This document shows, piece after piece, positions 1 through 12,636 of a stretch of 64,000 nucleotides of DNA. The notes beneath the pieces were generated by a model, which ran no database searches, was not told the origin of the DNA, and saw only the letters and a program-made list of their open reading frames with translations. This DNA comes from Callorhinus ursinus. Taxonomy: Eukaryota > Chordata > Mammalia > Carnivora > Otariidae. Position 1 is the first letter of the stretch; each line of letters begins with the position of its first letter. The stretch is from NCBI RefSeq assembly GCF_003265705.1, contig NW_020312848.1:58748801-58812800 (forward strand), in the 5' to 3' direction. The position numbers and the translations under genes were made by a program.

Positions 1-2914
1 ATGGACCTATGACCATTGAATACACGTAGAAGACAGAGTAGTATCTGGTGAGACTGATGGTCACCAGGGGCCGATTGTATTATAGAATTTTGTGCGCTCT
101 AATTTCCTTCTAGAATTCTTCTGTGTATTCTTTTTTTTGGGGGGTGATGGTGTTTTGCAACCAATGGGGCATATCCCAGATTAATGTTTTTTTTTCAAAA
201 AATAAATATGAATCTAGGATTAAGATTTTTTTTAGATGGTAGAAAAAAGGAAAAGTATGAAATGATTAGTGTTACTCAAACTGCAGAAAAGTAGCACAAT
301 ATATATATTATAGGCTCTAATAAAATAAAATGGTTAGAGCCTTTTACTTTTATGAGTTCTTAGGTAAGCCAGGTAATGATGTTAGTGCCCCTTCTTCAGC
401 TTTATGCTGCTTTTCTTGCATAGTTAATCAGTTCAAAAAGGGTTTGGTAATGGCTGTAGGAAAAAGTTATTTCCAAGGTTGCTTTTTAAAGTTTTGTTTC
501 TGGCTCATTTAATTGTCTTCTTTAGATGACAATGTGGTTATAAAGTCAACTTAATTGCATTAGCCATATTGTGTTGAACAGAAATTCTCATATTGTCATA
601 CGGCCAACTAATGGAATATTTCATATGTGAAGAATTTTTGGCTAAGTTAATCAAGAAATTGTGCTAAACTAAAGTACACTACTTGTGATTTTGATTTAGT
701 TTCACATATTTTTTTAAGACCTACTGGTTCATTAAAAAAAATGAATGAGTGAAAATTCATATCCAACTGCTTATATGTCCATTTTATCTTGTTGGTAGTT
801 TTGTGACAAATTTTGAAGGTGCAGTATAGGTGCTTATTTCTTCTCAAAGAAAATTTTATATATGTGTGTGGTTTTGAGTCTTGTTGTCTTTTTGTCATAT
901 GAAATCTTTGTTAGGGACAATCGGATAGTGCAAATCACTATCAGGACTTCAAATCAGAAATACATATGAATAGAAAGAGAACTCTGTTTTAAGAGGAATT
1001 AAAGAAACATTAAAAAGAAATATATATTTTTTAAAATTTGGTGTCTATGGTAGTGTTCTTCATGAAGTATCAGTGAATCATTTTAATTAAATTTTATTAA
1101 GTTAATCATTTAATACCATATACTGTGTATATGAATATCGGTATTATAATGAATGTTGATGAGATGCTAATTTCATCTGGCTAGAAGTTCAGTTCTAGAC
1201 ATGAGAAGTTACTATTATTTTAAAATTTGTTTCCTGAAATGACTTTAATTTTTTTTATTTTATTTTGAAATTTAGTTTTGCTTTCAGGAAGAAAAAGAGG
1301 AAAGTATTAGCTCTTAATGACTTTTTTACTATATAAATAAAATATTTATAAGCATCTACTTTTTGAAATGATTTAAGAAACTGAATCATAATGCCCATGT
1401 CAAATCTATGAAATGGATTTAGTAGTTGTGTTCTGTATGTAAGTAGATTAGAAGAATTAAGTATATATACTCTCTCAAAACTTGGAAGCAAAATGGTAGT
1501 TACTTTTAAGACTTAAGTTTCATTGAAGTTGAAAATTTTAATTTTCAGGAAATTAAACTAATTAATGATCTGATGGAATATAGCAGTCATACTTTTAAGA
1601 TGTAGAAATGTTGATGCAATCAAAGTATAATCCATTTATTGAAAAATATATATGAACATTTAAGAAAGTATATGCTTTATAATATAGCAAAAGTTTCTTA
1701 GAAAGACATCTTCAGTTCCTCACCAAAATACAGTTATAATGTATTTTATTTTCCTAGAGAAATAGATTTTTGTTTTAAAGATCCTGCCTTTTTGGTGTCT
1801 TTGGTTGCATTGTGACTCAACTGCTTTATTTAAGAAGAGAAAATATTCAACAAAAGCTATTGCCTGAATTTATTTTTTCACTGTGGTTTTATACTTAAAA
1901 GCTGAAGTGTCAGCCATAAACTTTCCGGAAAATATGCAGTAGTTTGAGTTAATAATCAAGCTGTGTCTGCTAGATGACCAAGAATTCCCCATTACACTTT
2001 CTGAGCCCTTTTTACTTGGCTGTTATTTTTAATTGAGCTAATATTCATCAATAAATGATAATAGACGTGAAAATGGAATCCTAAACAGTGGTTATCAAAA
2101 ATATAGCTCATATAAACATTATCTACATGAGAAGAAAAGATGAGAGCTTTGTAACTCAGGACTGGCAGAATTATCTACTTCTCAGGTGGGTTTTGGTCTG
2201 AAGAAATGAGCGGGTCTATCTTAGAACTATTGTGTATTCATCTAATCATTTTTGTGCTCCCTGAAATCTCAAACATATCACACACTATAACTTAACCATG
2301 CTTGTTATGTAACTGATTATTCAATTTGCCAGTAAAATTAATGCTTTGAAGTATAATTTTAAGCCTACCCATTTCCTATTAAAGTAAGAAACATTAAAAG
2401 CACAGTTTTAAAAAATCTGTGACAGAAAGAATATCAGAAAGATTTTTTAGACCAGTGTTCAGATTGGGTAGCCATATATATCTGTTCTTCCATTTCATCT
2501 TTTCTTTCTCTGCGTATTTATTGACCTTCACTGGCCCTCAGCATCCTTTCACTCTCCCACCTCCCTCCTTTCCATAATGTGAACCCTAATTGCTTCCTTA
2601 AACAGCCCTGGGAGGAAAAGAAACTGGAATTCCTCTTTTGTCCTAATGACCTTTGGCAGAGAGCATCCAGGTGTTATTTTTCATTCAGGTGGTAGTACTC
2701 AAATTGTGCCAAATTTAGGAAATTTTCAAATGTTAGTCAATAATCAAAAATGATTTTGTAAAAAATATTTAACAAGCTTACCACTGTACCTCAGGTTCAT
2801 GACTTGTGAGTTAGAAGTGGTACCAGGTGGCACATTAAATAATTTGAGGAGCTTGTATGCTAGGCAACATCTGCATTTTTGGTCACAATTACTAACCATT
2901 TAGACCCTTGGTTT
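1..2914. other. AT-rich sequence, no gene or recognised repeat
   Basis: I see no coding gene and recognise no repeat family in these 2.9 kb. The longest open frame is 83 codons (647-898, minus) and has a low-complexity, K/F-rich composition typical of chance frames in AT-rich DNA. A locally more GC-rich patch lies near 2520-2690; I cannot assign it. Old diverged repeats could be present below my detection. Confidence 0.6.
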
Positions 2915-2929
2915 AAAAACAGAAGTATT

Positions 2930-3105
2930 GGGTGCCTGGGTGGCTCAGATGATTAAGCGTCTGCCTTCGGCTCAGGTCATGGTTCCGGGGTCCTGGGATC
3001 GAGTCCCACATCGGGCTCCCTGCTCCTTGGGAGCCTGCTTCTCCCTCCACCTCTCTCTCTCTGTCTCTCATGAATAAATAAATAAAATCTTAAAAAAAAT
3101 AAAAT
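2930..3105 (+). repeat. Can-SINE (SINEC), full length
   Basis: tRNA-derived carnivore SINE. It shows the head 'GGTGCCTGGGTGGCTCAG' (A-box region), a B-box-like 'GGGATCGAGTCCC', a CT-rich stretch, and a tail with AATAAATAAATAAAATC followed by poly(A). A perfect 15-bp target-site duplication flanks it (2915-2929 and 3106-3120, AAAAACAGAAGTATT). Its A-rich start suits L1-endonuclease-primed insertion. Perfect TSDs suggest a relatively young copy. Confidence 0.96.
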
Positions 3106-3279
3106 AAAAACAGAAGTATTACTCATAACATAAAACTTAAGAACTTGAGAAGTATAATTTCTGTGGTCCACCACTTCTTTAATTTTAAAACAGAGTTGTT
3201 TTATCAAAGTTTTCAGTATGGGAAAGAAAGCCACTATGTGGCATTTCTGTAAAGTTTATGTTTAAAATGCAACTTTATG

Positions 3280-3428
3280 GAGTGCCTGTGTGGCTCAGTC
3301 AGTTAAGCATCTGCCTTTGGCTCAGGTCTTGATCCCAGGGTCCTGGGATTGAGTCCCACATCGGGCTCCCCACTGAGCAGGGAACCTGTTTTTTTCCCTC
3401 TGCCTGCCCCTCCCCCTGCTGTGCTCTT

Positions 3429-3459
<31 letters not shown>

Positions 3460-3485
3460 GTCAAATAAATAAATAAAATCTTAAA
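3280..3485 (+). repeat. Can-SINE (SINEC), full length
   Basis: Head 'AGTGCCTGTGTGGCTCAGTC', B-box-like 'GGGATTGAGTCCC', long CT/TC microsatellite (about 3426-3460), AATAAATAAATAAAATC tail. Flanked by a perfect 16-bp duplication, AAAATGCAACTTTATG, at 3264-3279 and 3486-3501. Second of three same-direction SINEs within 840 bp. Confidence 0.96.
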
Positions 3486-3560
3486 AAAATGCAACTTTAT
3501 GATTTTAACTACATACATTATATTCTGATTTCTAAACAAATCTAGGAAAAAAGTTCATCT

Positions 3561-3753
3561 GGGGTGCCTGGGTGGCTCAGTTGGTTAAGTGACTGCCTTT
3601 GGCTCAGGTCATGATCCTGGAGTCCCGGGATCGAATCACACATCGGGCTCCCTGCTCAGTGGGCAGTCTGTTTCTCCCTCTGACCCTCCCCCCTCTCATG
3701 TTCTCTCTCTCTCCCATTCTCGCTCTCAAATAAATAAATAAATAAAATCTTAA
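3561..3753 (+). repeat. Can-SINE (SINEC), full length
   Basis: Starts exactly at GGGGTGCCTGGGTGGCTCAG and ends in AATAAA repeats and poly(A). Flanking duplication AAAAAAGTTCATCT (3547-3560) versus AAAAAAGTCCATCT (3754-3767) has one mismatch. It shares the variants 'CTGGAGTCCCGGGATCGA' and 'CTGACCCTCC' with the copy at 55845-56031, which suggests a common subfamily. Confidence 0.96.
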
Positions 3754-3767
3754 AAAAAAGTCCATCT

Positions 3768-4417
3768 GTAGTGTGCTATCATCAGAAACAAATGTAGTAG
3801 AAGTACATCTGTGCTCTCAGAAAACTCAGAGTAGTCCATTTATAAGACTAAAAAACTAGCTCTATAATATTTCGATTTTAATAGGTTTGATAAATTGCTA
3901 TTTTAAGGAACAAGAACACAAAATAGTTTTTCATCTCAGTATTCCTAACAATGTATCAATATCAGGGTGTTCTCTTTTTAGAGTGGCATGATTGGAGAGG
4001 GATTATATATAAAAATATGTCACATATGTTTTATGTACATACAAATTTTATATATCATATACAACATATAAATATATTAAATATGTTACATGTTATATAT
4101 CTTCTAATATATATGTTACATAACATATATGTTAAATATATATTATTAAAAAGAAGAATGAACTCTTAAATATTTTCCTGCTACCAGTCACTATTCTGAC
4201 TACATGTTGGGAGTAAACTTGCAGAATTATTTACATAGAAACTTTTGGTTTACCCAGTTATTACTCAGGTAGAATTACTTTCCCCTGCATCAGCATCTGC
4301 ACATAAATATTGCTAGCATGCAAGGTGGGAAGTACCAAATGTATCTTTCAGATGAGGAGCCATGCTATGGGTAACACCCACTTTTATTTTTGCATACTAT
4401 GTGATAGTGTGTATGAC
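3768..4417. other. AT-rich sequence with a palindromic TA-rich block
   Basis: No gene seen. Positions about 4000-4150 are a TA-rich low-complexity block. It contains a perfect inverted repeat, ATATATGTTA / TAACATATAT with a 2-base spacer, near 4109-4130. A 72-codon frame crosses this block but has low-complexity content and is rejected. Confidence 0.7.
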
Positions 4418-4612
4418 TTTTTTTTTTTTAAGAGAAAGCGCACACCATATGATGGGGCAGGGAGGGGCAGAGGAGAGGGAAGCGAGAATCTCAAGCAGGC
4501 TCCATGCTCAGTGCAGAGTCCGACTAGGGGCTGGATCTCACAACCCTGAGATCATGACCCGAGCAGAAATCAAGAGTCAGATGCTTAACTGACTGAGTCA
4601 CCCAGGCTCCCC
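4418..4612 (-). repeat. Can-SINE (older copy)
   Basis: Read on the minus strand it has the head GGGGAGCCTGGGTGACTCAG, the A- and B-box region with the older 'TCTTGATTTCTGCTCGGG' type body, a GA/CT region and a poly(A) tail (seen as the T run at about 4418-4429). I see no clear target duplication, which fits an older copy. Open frames of 67-79 codons over it are repeat shadows. Confidence 0.9.
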
Positions 4613-6124
4613 GCAGACTGTGACATATATTTTTATAAAATTCTTTATAGATCATGTTAATTGGGGGAGTTGAAAATGAACTTTTAAAGAAATGTAGAGA
4701 AATGTGATATGCATTACAGATAACCAAATCTGAACTGTCTTTATTTTGTTTTAGTCATCATTTGAATATAGGTAGTATATGACATGACATACATATGTAT
4801 TTTTTAAATGTGTGTATTTACCTAGTATTTTCCTTTTTTTTTTTTTGTTTAATAAGTATTTACTTGGTTGCCAAGAAGAGGTATGTCAGGAAAAGATAAT
4901 ATGTGTTCCATCAACACAGCACACTAGAGTAGGGCTATTTTCTAATTCTCAGTGGGTCTGTTATGATATATATATATTTTTTTTCTTTTCAGGATTTCCC
5001 TTTAGACTACGGGTTAACTTGATCTTATTTTATTTGTAGAGTTATTTCATTTAATTCTGATGCCATGTATGTTATATTTGTGTAAACTTTCCTTGCAATT
5101 ATATTCATCTTTGACAATGAGTTAATGAACTTCAAATTTCCTATTACCTAATCTGAATTCCTGTGAAAAGAAATTTAGCTGTTATTTATTTAAAATCCAT
5201 CATTTTACACATGCAAGACTTTTTGGGGCTTACTGAGAGTGACTTAATTAAACAGCAGCAGCATTTTTTTGTTTCATGTTTTTACTTATTTTTTTTTCTG
5301 AAGACCTTAAAACATTATCCAGGAATATGTAATAATAACTAACTGGGGATTACTGCTGATGCTACAGGGATAAGAAAAGGAATACATCCTCTCTTTATTT
5401 TATTAGCGTAATGCATTTGCTCTTGTGACTCACACCACATTTCTCAGTATCACTGCTAGCTCTGCATTAACTTACACAGTTACTGGGGTTTAACCTGATG
5501 GTGCCCAACTGACATAATAAAAGTATGTGTTCTTATTCGTGAACCGTTAGGCCATTTGGAAGCAAGCTATATGGTGGTAAGTATTTTACCTGGCCTGATG
5601 AGGAAGAAAATAAATCAATTTTTTGCTTGAATTGCCTAAAAAAGAGTTGGCCTATGAGTTGTTAAAAATGATACAGTTTAACTTCTATTTCATTGAAAGA
5701 ACAGGAATGGTGGAAAGAATATTCACCAGAAAGGAAGTATTATTTATCCTTCAGAGCTATAATGATGATTTTACTCTTTTTTTCCCCCAACTCTTCATAT
5801 GTCTTATACTGTTTTCTGAGCACTACATACATATATATAGTATATACTATATAGTTTTTTATATCTAGTGTATGTGTATATGTATATATTATTTAAATTT
5901 ATTTAAATACATAAGTATGTATTTGTATTATATATATGTGTATATATATGACCATTGCTATCCCATTGGCTGCAGTAGCTAGATTTGACAGTGTGGGATA
6001 TGGTCTGGTATTGAAAAGAAACCCATGGGTACAACACCATCTCTACATTTCTGTGCACATTGAGACTGTCCCTTGCTTTAGTAGATCCCATTGGAATGTT
6101 ACCCTTTAGTCTCTTCCTTTGAGA
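4613..6124. other. AT-rich sequence, TA-rich block at about 5825-5960
   Basis: No gene or clear repeat apart from T runs near 4838 and 4980 and a TA/TATG low-complexity block at about 5825-5960. The 81-codon frame at 5623-5868 runs into that block and looks like chance. Confidence 0.6.
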
Positions 6125-6370
6125 ACCAGACTCCAACCATGATCTTCTCCATGAAGCCTTCTCAATCCCATGCCGACATCATCTATAGTTAGGATTTTAC
6201 TTGACATTAGTAAGTGCGATTTTATGTATAAGTAATGGTTTGCTTCTTGCCTTCTTAACTAGATTGAAAGGCTTTTGACGTATGGGTCTATACCTTTTGG
6301 GGACTTATCACCTACTAGTTCAGTGCCTACATGTAGAAAAATCTATATTAAAGCTTTGCAGGCCACGGTA
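6125..6370 (+). repeat. L2 LINE 3'-end relic
   Basis: Word order matches the 3' part of mammalian L2: 'CCATGAAGCCTTCTCAATCCC', later 'CTAGATTGAAAGGCTTTTGA', and 'TAGTTCAGTGCCTACATGTAG' near the end. This is recalled family similarity, heavily diverged; a profile search would be needed to set the exact ends. Confidence 0.6.
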
Positions 6371-7344
6371 CGAGGTGATACCTGCACACCATGGAGAGCT
6401 CCTTAGCTGTGGAATGGTACCATCTCAACACTGGCAATAGTTTACTAATCTAATCTTTTGCTTCGTTCAGTGTTAGGAAGAATTGGATTTTATTATTTGA
6501 GTATTTTGTCTTTGTACTACAATCTACCTTCTTTAGACTTGGGAGAACTATGAGACTCCTCTACTCTTTGATCTGTAATTTTCTTCAAAAGTTAGAATTA
6601 ATGGCTGTCAATGGCTATTTCCTTAATCAGTTTTCTTCCTGGTGAAGGCTGGTAAATTGCAGAGGACTCTAGGAAGCATACGGGGATATCTTAAAACGCA
6701 AACGAATCAGCACAGAAATGTTCTGCCTTGTCTTTCAACCTCAGTTCCCACAGTAAACATGAGCTGGCACTTTTTTCTTTATCCCAGGCCACTCGTTTAT
6801 GCATAAAATGGAATTGTTTAAAAATAGTGAACTGTTGTCTATAAATGACACATAAGATAAATGTAGTCTATCCGAAAGAAGAAGTTCCTATTTGAAGTGA
6901 TTAAAAGGCAGGTATACAAAATGTAAACATACATGTAGATGCATATCCTGGCATGGTACAGTGCACTTTGCATTGGGAATTTTGACATGTCTGTTATGTA
7001 AAGAAGATCTGAATTATAAAAAGTGTGGAGAGAATAGGGAGTGAATTATCAGAAGTTAATAACGAGAAAGAATAACATTGAAAGAGTAGGATGACAGTTG
7101 AAATAATGTCAAATAGAAGGGGAAGGTTTTGTTCTAAAAGTGAAAGGTCTTGTCTTTTTTGCTCTCATGTGGGCCTGATTCTTCCATTGTCCTCATTTTC
7201 TTCACTTTTAAGAATAACAATAATCGTGCTTTTGGGAACCCACAGTTTTATCAGTAGCATATACTCTCAGCAAATCAAAATGTGACTCATGGAGTTCATT
7301 TCAATTTAAGAGACTTGTTGATCATTGACCACAGCAGTAAACAG
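6371..7344. other. no gene or recognised repeat
   Basis: AT-rich sequence. The only open frame of note is 64 codons (7091-7285), with no recognisable motif. I see nothing to annotate here. Confidence 0.55.
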
Positions 7345-7835
7345 AACTGCCAATTTCCTGACCTTAAGAACCATGTATTCTAGTAGCAGAGGCAGAAAGT
7401 AATATATAATTCCAAGTAGCAGTGGGTGCTACAAACAAAATAAATGGGGTAAGAGTGTATTGTTTTGGGTAGGAGACAGACAAGACCTTTCCAATGGGAA
7501 TATTGGAGCTGTTGGCTAACTGAAGGGATGAAATGAGTTCTGTGACTATCTGGATAAAGAGCTTTAGATGAAGAGAGAAAAGGAGTACAAAGACCTCAAG
7601 GTGAGAGGAGGCTTGGTGTATTACACCTAAGGCCACTGTAATTAAAGCAAAGAGAGGGAGGGGCTTAGTAGCAAATGCTATCTGAAAGGTAGTAAGGACA
7701 AGATGATGTGGGACATTGTAGACCATAGTAAAGACTTCAGGATTTATTCAAGACATAATGGGGACACATTTGAGAATTATGAGCATGGTAAAGATAGGGT
7801 ATGATTTTCGTATTAAAATGAGCACAAGCTCTGGA
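7345..7835 (-). repeat. L2 LINE relic
   Basis: Matches the reverse-complement L2 pattern: a purine-rich run with 'GTAGCAGTGGGTGCTACAAACAAAATAAATGGGGTAAGAG', broken here only for description, then 'GATGTGGGACATTGTAGACCATAGTAAAGACTTCAGGATTTATT'-type phrases near 7700-7745. The 120-codon minus frame at 7364-7726 overlaps it; it has no start context, no motif I recognise and is best read as an L2 shadow. Confidence 0.55.
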
Positions 7836-10325
7836 ACATTTAACGTTTTTTTAAATGGTCATTTTAACATTAATTTCTTCACCGTATATAAATCCTCACC
7901 ATTAGATTCATTATACTTAACTTGAATTTTATATCCACTTATTCATGAGATTTTCCAGAAAAATGGAGTATTTTATAAGAATACGTGATTAAAGTATTCC
8001 CAACTGACAAAAATAAAACTAGTTCAAATGAGAAAATGAATTCTACACATTAGCTAAAAAGACAAAAATGTTTCTCAATAGATATGGAGCTATCTGGGAA
8101 ATGACTGGGGATTATTATTTATTTTGAATGTAGATTTGCAGACTTATAGTTGTCAATTCTAATGTTTGTGTTCAAGAAAGTCATATATACTTTGGATTCT
8201 ACTTAAAGAATTTTCATTCCTCTCTCACTTTGCAGTAGGTACATGTTCCCTGTTCAGGTGTTTGGTTGTTTCTGTGAGTCTGAAAGAAAAAAGGGTTTAC
8301 ATGTCTTAAAAAAATGCCAGAGGATATGTATTTTTAAAGCCAAATTAAGATGGAACCATGCATGTAGCTGATGTGTATATGTAATGAAACTTACAGAGGT
8401 ATTGCTTTGGTAAAAATCACCATGCTGGAGAATAAAACGTAAACATGAATGCATAATTGGAGAGCACTTGGATTTGGAAGAACAAGAAATGGATTAACAA
8501 CATAAAAATGCAAAAAAAAAATTGTGTGTGTGTGTTTCCCAGATGAGCAACTTGTGAAAATAGTTCCTGACTCTAAGGGAAGTCAGCATCTCACTTTGGC
8601 ATTGTTTCCATCAAAACATCTGTCCTTCAGATAATTCTGCATCCTACTCAGTACTTCTATCTGGAGACTTGATTTCTGATGATATAAGCTAGGGTTCATG
8701 AGGGTCATCACAAAGGAAAAAAGTCCTGGTATTCCCTGTCCTTTGCATGTGAAATTGATCATGACAATTACACTGTGATAATTACTAGCCTTTCTTTATT
8801 TTGAATGGGGAACTGGTTTCTTTTCATCTTGATGCAGAAATTGAAACTATGTAACCCTATACCATGTTAATACATTTTGGAAAAAGAAAATCCTTATGCC
8901 TATTGTTTTAGATCATACCGTGGAACTTTTGTTTCCAATTCTTACCAAATGTGGTGTTTGGGAATGAAAAGTAAACACATGTATTTGTATTCTTCTTAAC
9001 TTAGATCAACCTAGTAATGCACTATTGGACACTATAATGCATATGGTTAGATGTAATTTTCTGACACTATTGGGTCAGAAAAAAATATCTTATGGACTCT
9101 CACAAATGTTTGGTTTCCTGCTTCAGTCTGAAGGTATTAAAATCATGGAATTTTGATTTGCAGGGATCTTTAGAAGTCATCTTGTGGAAACTTCTCAGTT
9201 TATACTTGAAAAAACTAGGAAACAAAACCACAAAGCTAGTTAGTGGAAGAAAAGCTTGATTTCTAGGGACTCTTTTGAAGTCTAATGCTCTTTAGGGCAC
9301 AATTCACTGAAGTCTTTTTTCCTCCATATTTCTTTCTCTATTGTATAATCTACTTTCACCATTAAACAAAATATTACAAACAAAGCAGAACAGTAAAACC
9401 AAGTAGTGTACATATATATAACTAGTTCATAGCCCCCCATTAGATAAAAAGTTATATATATATTCCCCATTTATACAATAAATTATATATATAAAACTAT
9501 GAACTAATGTAGATAAACAAATCCATGCAATAAGTCTCATCTTGTCATTCTTCCCTTGGTCATCTGCTACTTGTTAAATCTTTTAGAAATTAAAGGGAAT
9601 TAATTATTAAATTGAAGTTTCAACTCTGAATTTTAGACAATTATCTAAAGTTATGATTTTGTTAATTTTAATATCAGTGGTGTTGAAGCCAGGCCATGAA
9701 ATCCGTGTCGAATCATTTGTTTGACTTGCTTTAGTCTGAAAAAATGGAATTCAAATTTTAGAATATCAGATGCATTCATAATTTGCCCCCAAAAAATTGT
9801 GTTATGTTTTCTTCATTAAGTGAAAGACTATGTTAAGGTTCAAATGAAAGAGTATTTTAAAATATTTTTCAATTAAACAGCATAACAATGAATATATTTT
9901 GAGGAGATCATCTCAAGATTGTTTCTATAGTACATTTCCACTTTGAAAAACATATAAAATATGTTTTTTTAATCCCTGGAATTATTAAAGGGAAAACAAC
10001 TTCTTTAATTCCCTTGAATTGTTTAAAAAGTTAATATTCTGAAAAAATAGTAAGCAGATACATCTAGTACTTTGGGAGAAATCTTCAAGATGAAGCCTAA
10101 TTGATAAATCATAAGAGGACCTTGCATTTCAATAGAATATATTTAAAAGAGCTAAGCCTTTGATACTGTTTGCTTGGAGAGCTAAGCCAAGATGCATTGC
10201 TTTTGTTTTACTCCAGATACACGGAATTTAACTAATTATCTTTTTTTTTTCATGACGCACTTCTATCATTCATAGCCCTCTTTATCATTTTATTTGTTTA
10301 ATAAATTTTAATAATGTGATATGCA
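7836..10325. other. AT-rich sequence, no gene recognised
   Basis: No open frame above 66 codons and no family I recognise. A short TG run sits at about 8522-8536. Diverged L1 or L2 pieces may be hidden here. Confidence 0.5.
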
Positions 10326-10905
10326 CACTTAATATGCTCAGGTGAGAGCCTACCCCCAAACTAAAGCTATATCATTGATATTAACCTACATCTAAACATT
10401 AGCACCTCTTTTTCCCATTGTGTCCCACTGTCTTTGTCTACTGGAGATAACCATCATCCTGTATCCTGTATTTATGATTCTTAAAACTATATTTTTAATT
10501 GGGAGATTTTGTTAACTTTATGAAAGGCTATCATGTTGCACACAATCTTTTGGGCTCTTGCATGTAATATATCACCAAGTTTCATCTGTATTATTGCTAT
10601 GCATTATAATCCATTTTTTTGCTACTATATAATATCTTTTTCCATTATGTGATTATTCCACAGTTTATTCAACACCTCTGTCTTTAGTGCCTTTCAGGTT
10701 AGTTCTAGGGTTCTTTTTTGTTTGTTTGTTTGTTTGTTTTTTGGTAGAGTACTGATATGCAAATTGTTGGCATGTGCAAATGTTTTTCTTCTGTATATAA
10801 CCTGGAGTGAAATTGGTGGGTCATAGGTATGAATGTTTAACTTTGGGGGATGAAGCCAAATTTTTCCAAAGTTGCTGCATCAATTGATACTTCTGCTAGC
10901 CACAA
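10326..10905. repeat. old L1-like LINE fragment
   Basis: Phrases such as 'TATTCCACAGTTTATTCAACA', 'GAGTGAAATTGGTGGGTCATAG' and 'TTTTTCCAAAGTTGCTGCATCAATTGATACTTCTGCTAGCC' (split in the source by divergence) follow the order of a common mammalian L1 segment. A TTTG microsatellite (about 10719-10741) interrupts it. Family recall only; I cannot fix subfamily or strand. Confidence 0.5.
10719..10741. repeat. (TTTG)n microsatellite
   Basis: Five to six TTTG units in a row inside the L1-like fragment; likely length-variable. Confidence 0.9.
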
Positions 10906-12168
10906 ATTAATAAATAAAACTTCAGAAAAGATGATTTCTATGAGGCAGTGAGATGCAATGGGAAGAGGAAGTGCATATGGTTAGATGTAAGTTACTATGA
11001 AGAAATTAAGAATGGCTTTTTTATTGGCATTGTTTCTACCTTGATCTTTTTGAAATGAGCAGGTAATATAATTGTAGCAGTCCCAACTTGCATTGTGTTT
11101 AACCCCATTACTTGTAGTTGGATTTTTCTTTTTCTTTCAACCTGAAAAGGTTTACTCTGGTAAACATTGCATTTATATTTCCACAATGTGAAATATTTTG
11201 TTAACTTTAACATTGTGTTTGAACTCAAGGCCAATAATATGAAAACATCAAACCTGAAAATATCTTGAAAGGCTTTGTTTTACTCATTCATGTGAAATTA
11301 AGAATGAGTATTGAAAATGATATTCAGTTGGCTTTCTGACACTTTATAGTATTTTATAAAATGTTACATGTAACTTTCTACAAATGTGTACAACCAAGAA
11401 ACTGTTCAGATCTCCATTCATATTTTCTAATTTATCACAATATTATGGCAGTTAGAAAAAACTGTGCTGATTTCAAGGCACCTCATAGACATTTAGAAGG
11501 AGATGCATTACTGTGAAACAGGATATATGAGTAAATGTCAAGAGGAAATTACCTCCATTTCAGGAAATTCTTAATTATGGAAATTAAAATGAATATTATT
11601 TCCAGTTCTCCGTGGATGACCTTGCATTTTTTTTAATGTTTGCAATAAAAGGCAAGTGTTTTGAAGAGCATAATTAACTTACAATGTATATATGTTGATC
11701 TGTTGTCTTTTTTAAAAGATAGCATTTGGGCTTTTGTCTTTAAAAATCACATGAATTTGATACAAAATGTCAGAAGATAACAGTAAATATTCTCATAAAA
11801 AAGAAAGAATATAATTTACAAAATGGCTATAAACTCTTTTCTATGGAAATAAGGCACTTTTTATTCAGGATTGGCACAATGTTAGAGTAGTAAAAAGTGA
11901 AGTGCTATTGATTTCACGGAGAATTTTATTATTTTCATGTGAAGAGTCCAAATACCTTCATAATCACCTAAATGAAAAGTAAGATTATTTCGTTTCAGAA
12001 TTAAAGGGTGTTGTTTTTTCAGTCAAGTAGCAAATTTTAGCAATGTGCTCTGAAATATACAATTTGAAGCCAAACTGAATAAATTAAGAAGTCATTTTGG
12101 ACTATTCACATTACTTTTACTTCCATCTCCTTATTATTCTCCACATTATACAGTGTCCAGTTTCTGGA
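10906..12168. other. no gene or recognised repeat
   Basis: AT-rich. A 79-codon minus frame (10995-11234) is the longest and has no recognisable domain. Nothing else seen. Confidence 0.55.
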
Positions 12169-12184
12169 TCTGTATCTGTTATTT

Positions 12185-12360
12185 ATTTATTTAAAGATTT
12201 ATTTATTTATTTGCCAGAGAGAGAGAGAGAGCACACAAGCAGGGGGAGTGGCAGGCTCCCCAGGGAGCAGGGAGCCCAATGCGGGACTCGATTCCAGATC
12301 CTGGGATCATGATCTGAGCCAAAGGCAGACACTTAACTGACTGAGCCACCCAGGCGCCCC
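12185..12360 (-). repeat. Can-SINE, full length
   Basis: On the minus strand: head GGGGCGCCTGGGTGGCTCAG, B-box 'GGAATCGAGTCCC', CT-rich segment (GAGA on the plus strand), AATAAATAAATAAATC tail. Flanking duplication TCTGTATCTGTTATTT (12169-12184) versus TCTATATCTGTTATTT (12361-12376), one mismatch. A 71-codon plus frame runs through it as a shadow. Confidence 0.96.
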
Positions 12361-12426
12361 TCTATATCTGTTATTTTAAATATTACCAAAATATGTGTTA
12401 AGGTATAGTGCATATATATATTTTTT

Positions 12427-12619
12427 TTATTTTTTAAAGATTTTATTTGTTTATTTGAGAGAGAGAGAATGAGAGAGAGCACGAGAGGGGAGAGGGTCAG
12501 AGGGAGAAGCAGACTCCTTGTTGAGCAGGGAGCCCGATGCGGGACTCAATCCCAGGACTCCAGGATCATGACCTGAGCTGAAGGCAGTCGCTTGACCAAC
12601 TTAGCCACCCAGGCGCCCT
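12427..12619 (-). repeat. Can-SINE, full length
   Basis: Second minus-strand copy only about 50 bp beyond the previous one. It has the head GGGCGCCTGGGTGGCTAAG, a B-box-like GGGATTGAGTCCC, and a GA-rich and A-rich tail in reverse. The flanking TA-rich motif GTGCATATATAT occurs on both sides (from 12409 and from 12621), which is the likely target duplication. Confidence 0.95.
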
Positions 12620-12636
12620 CGTGCATATATATTTTT

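Noticed and set aside
7364..7726. 120-codon minus frame
   Set aside because: Lies within an L2 LINE relic; no recognisable protein family.
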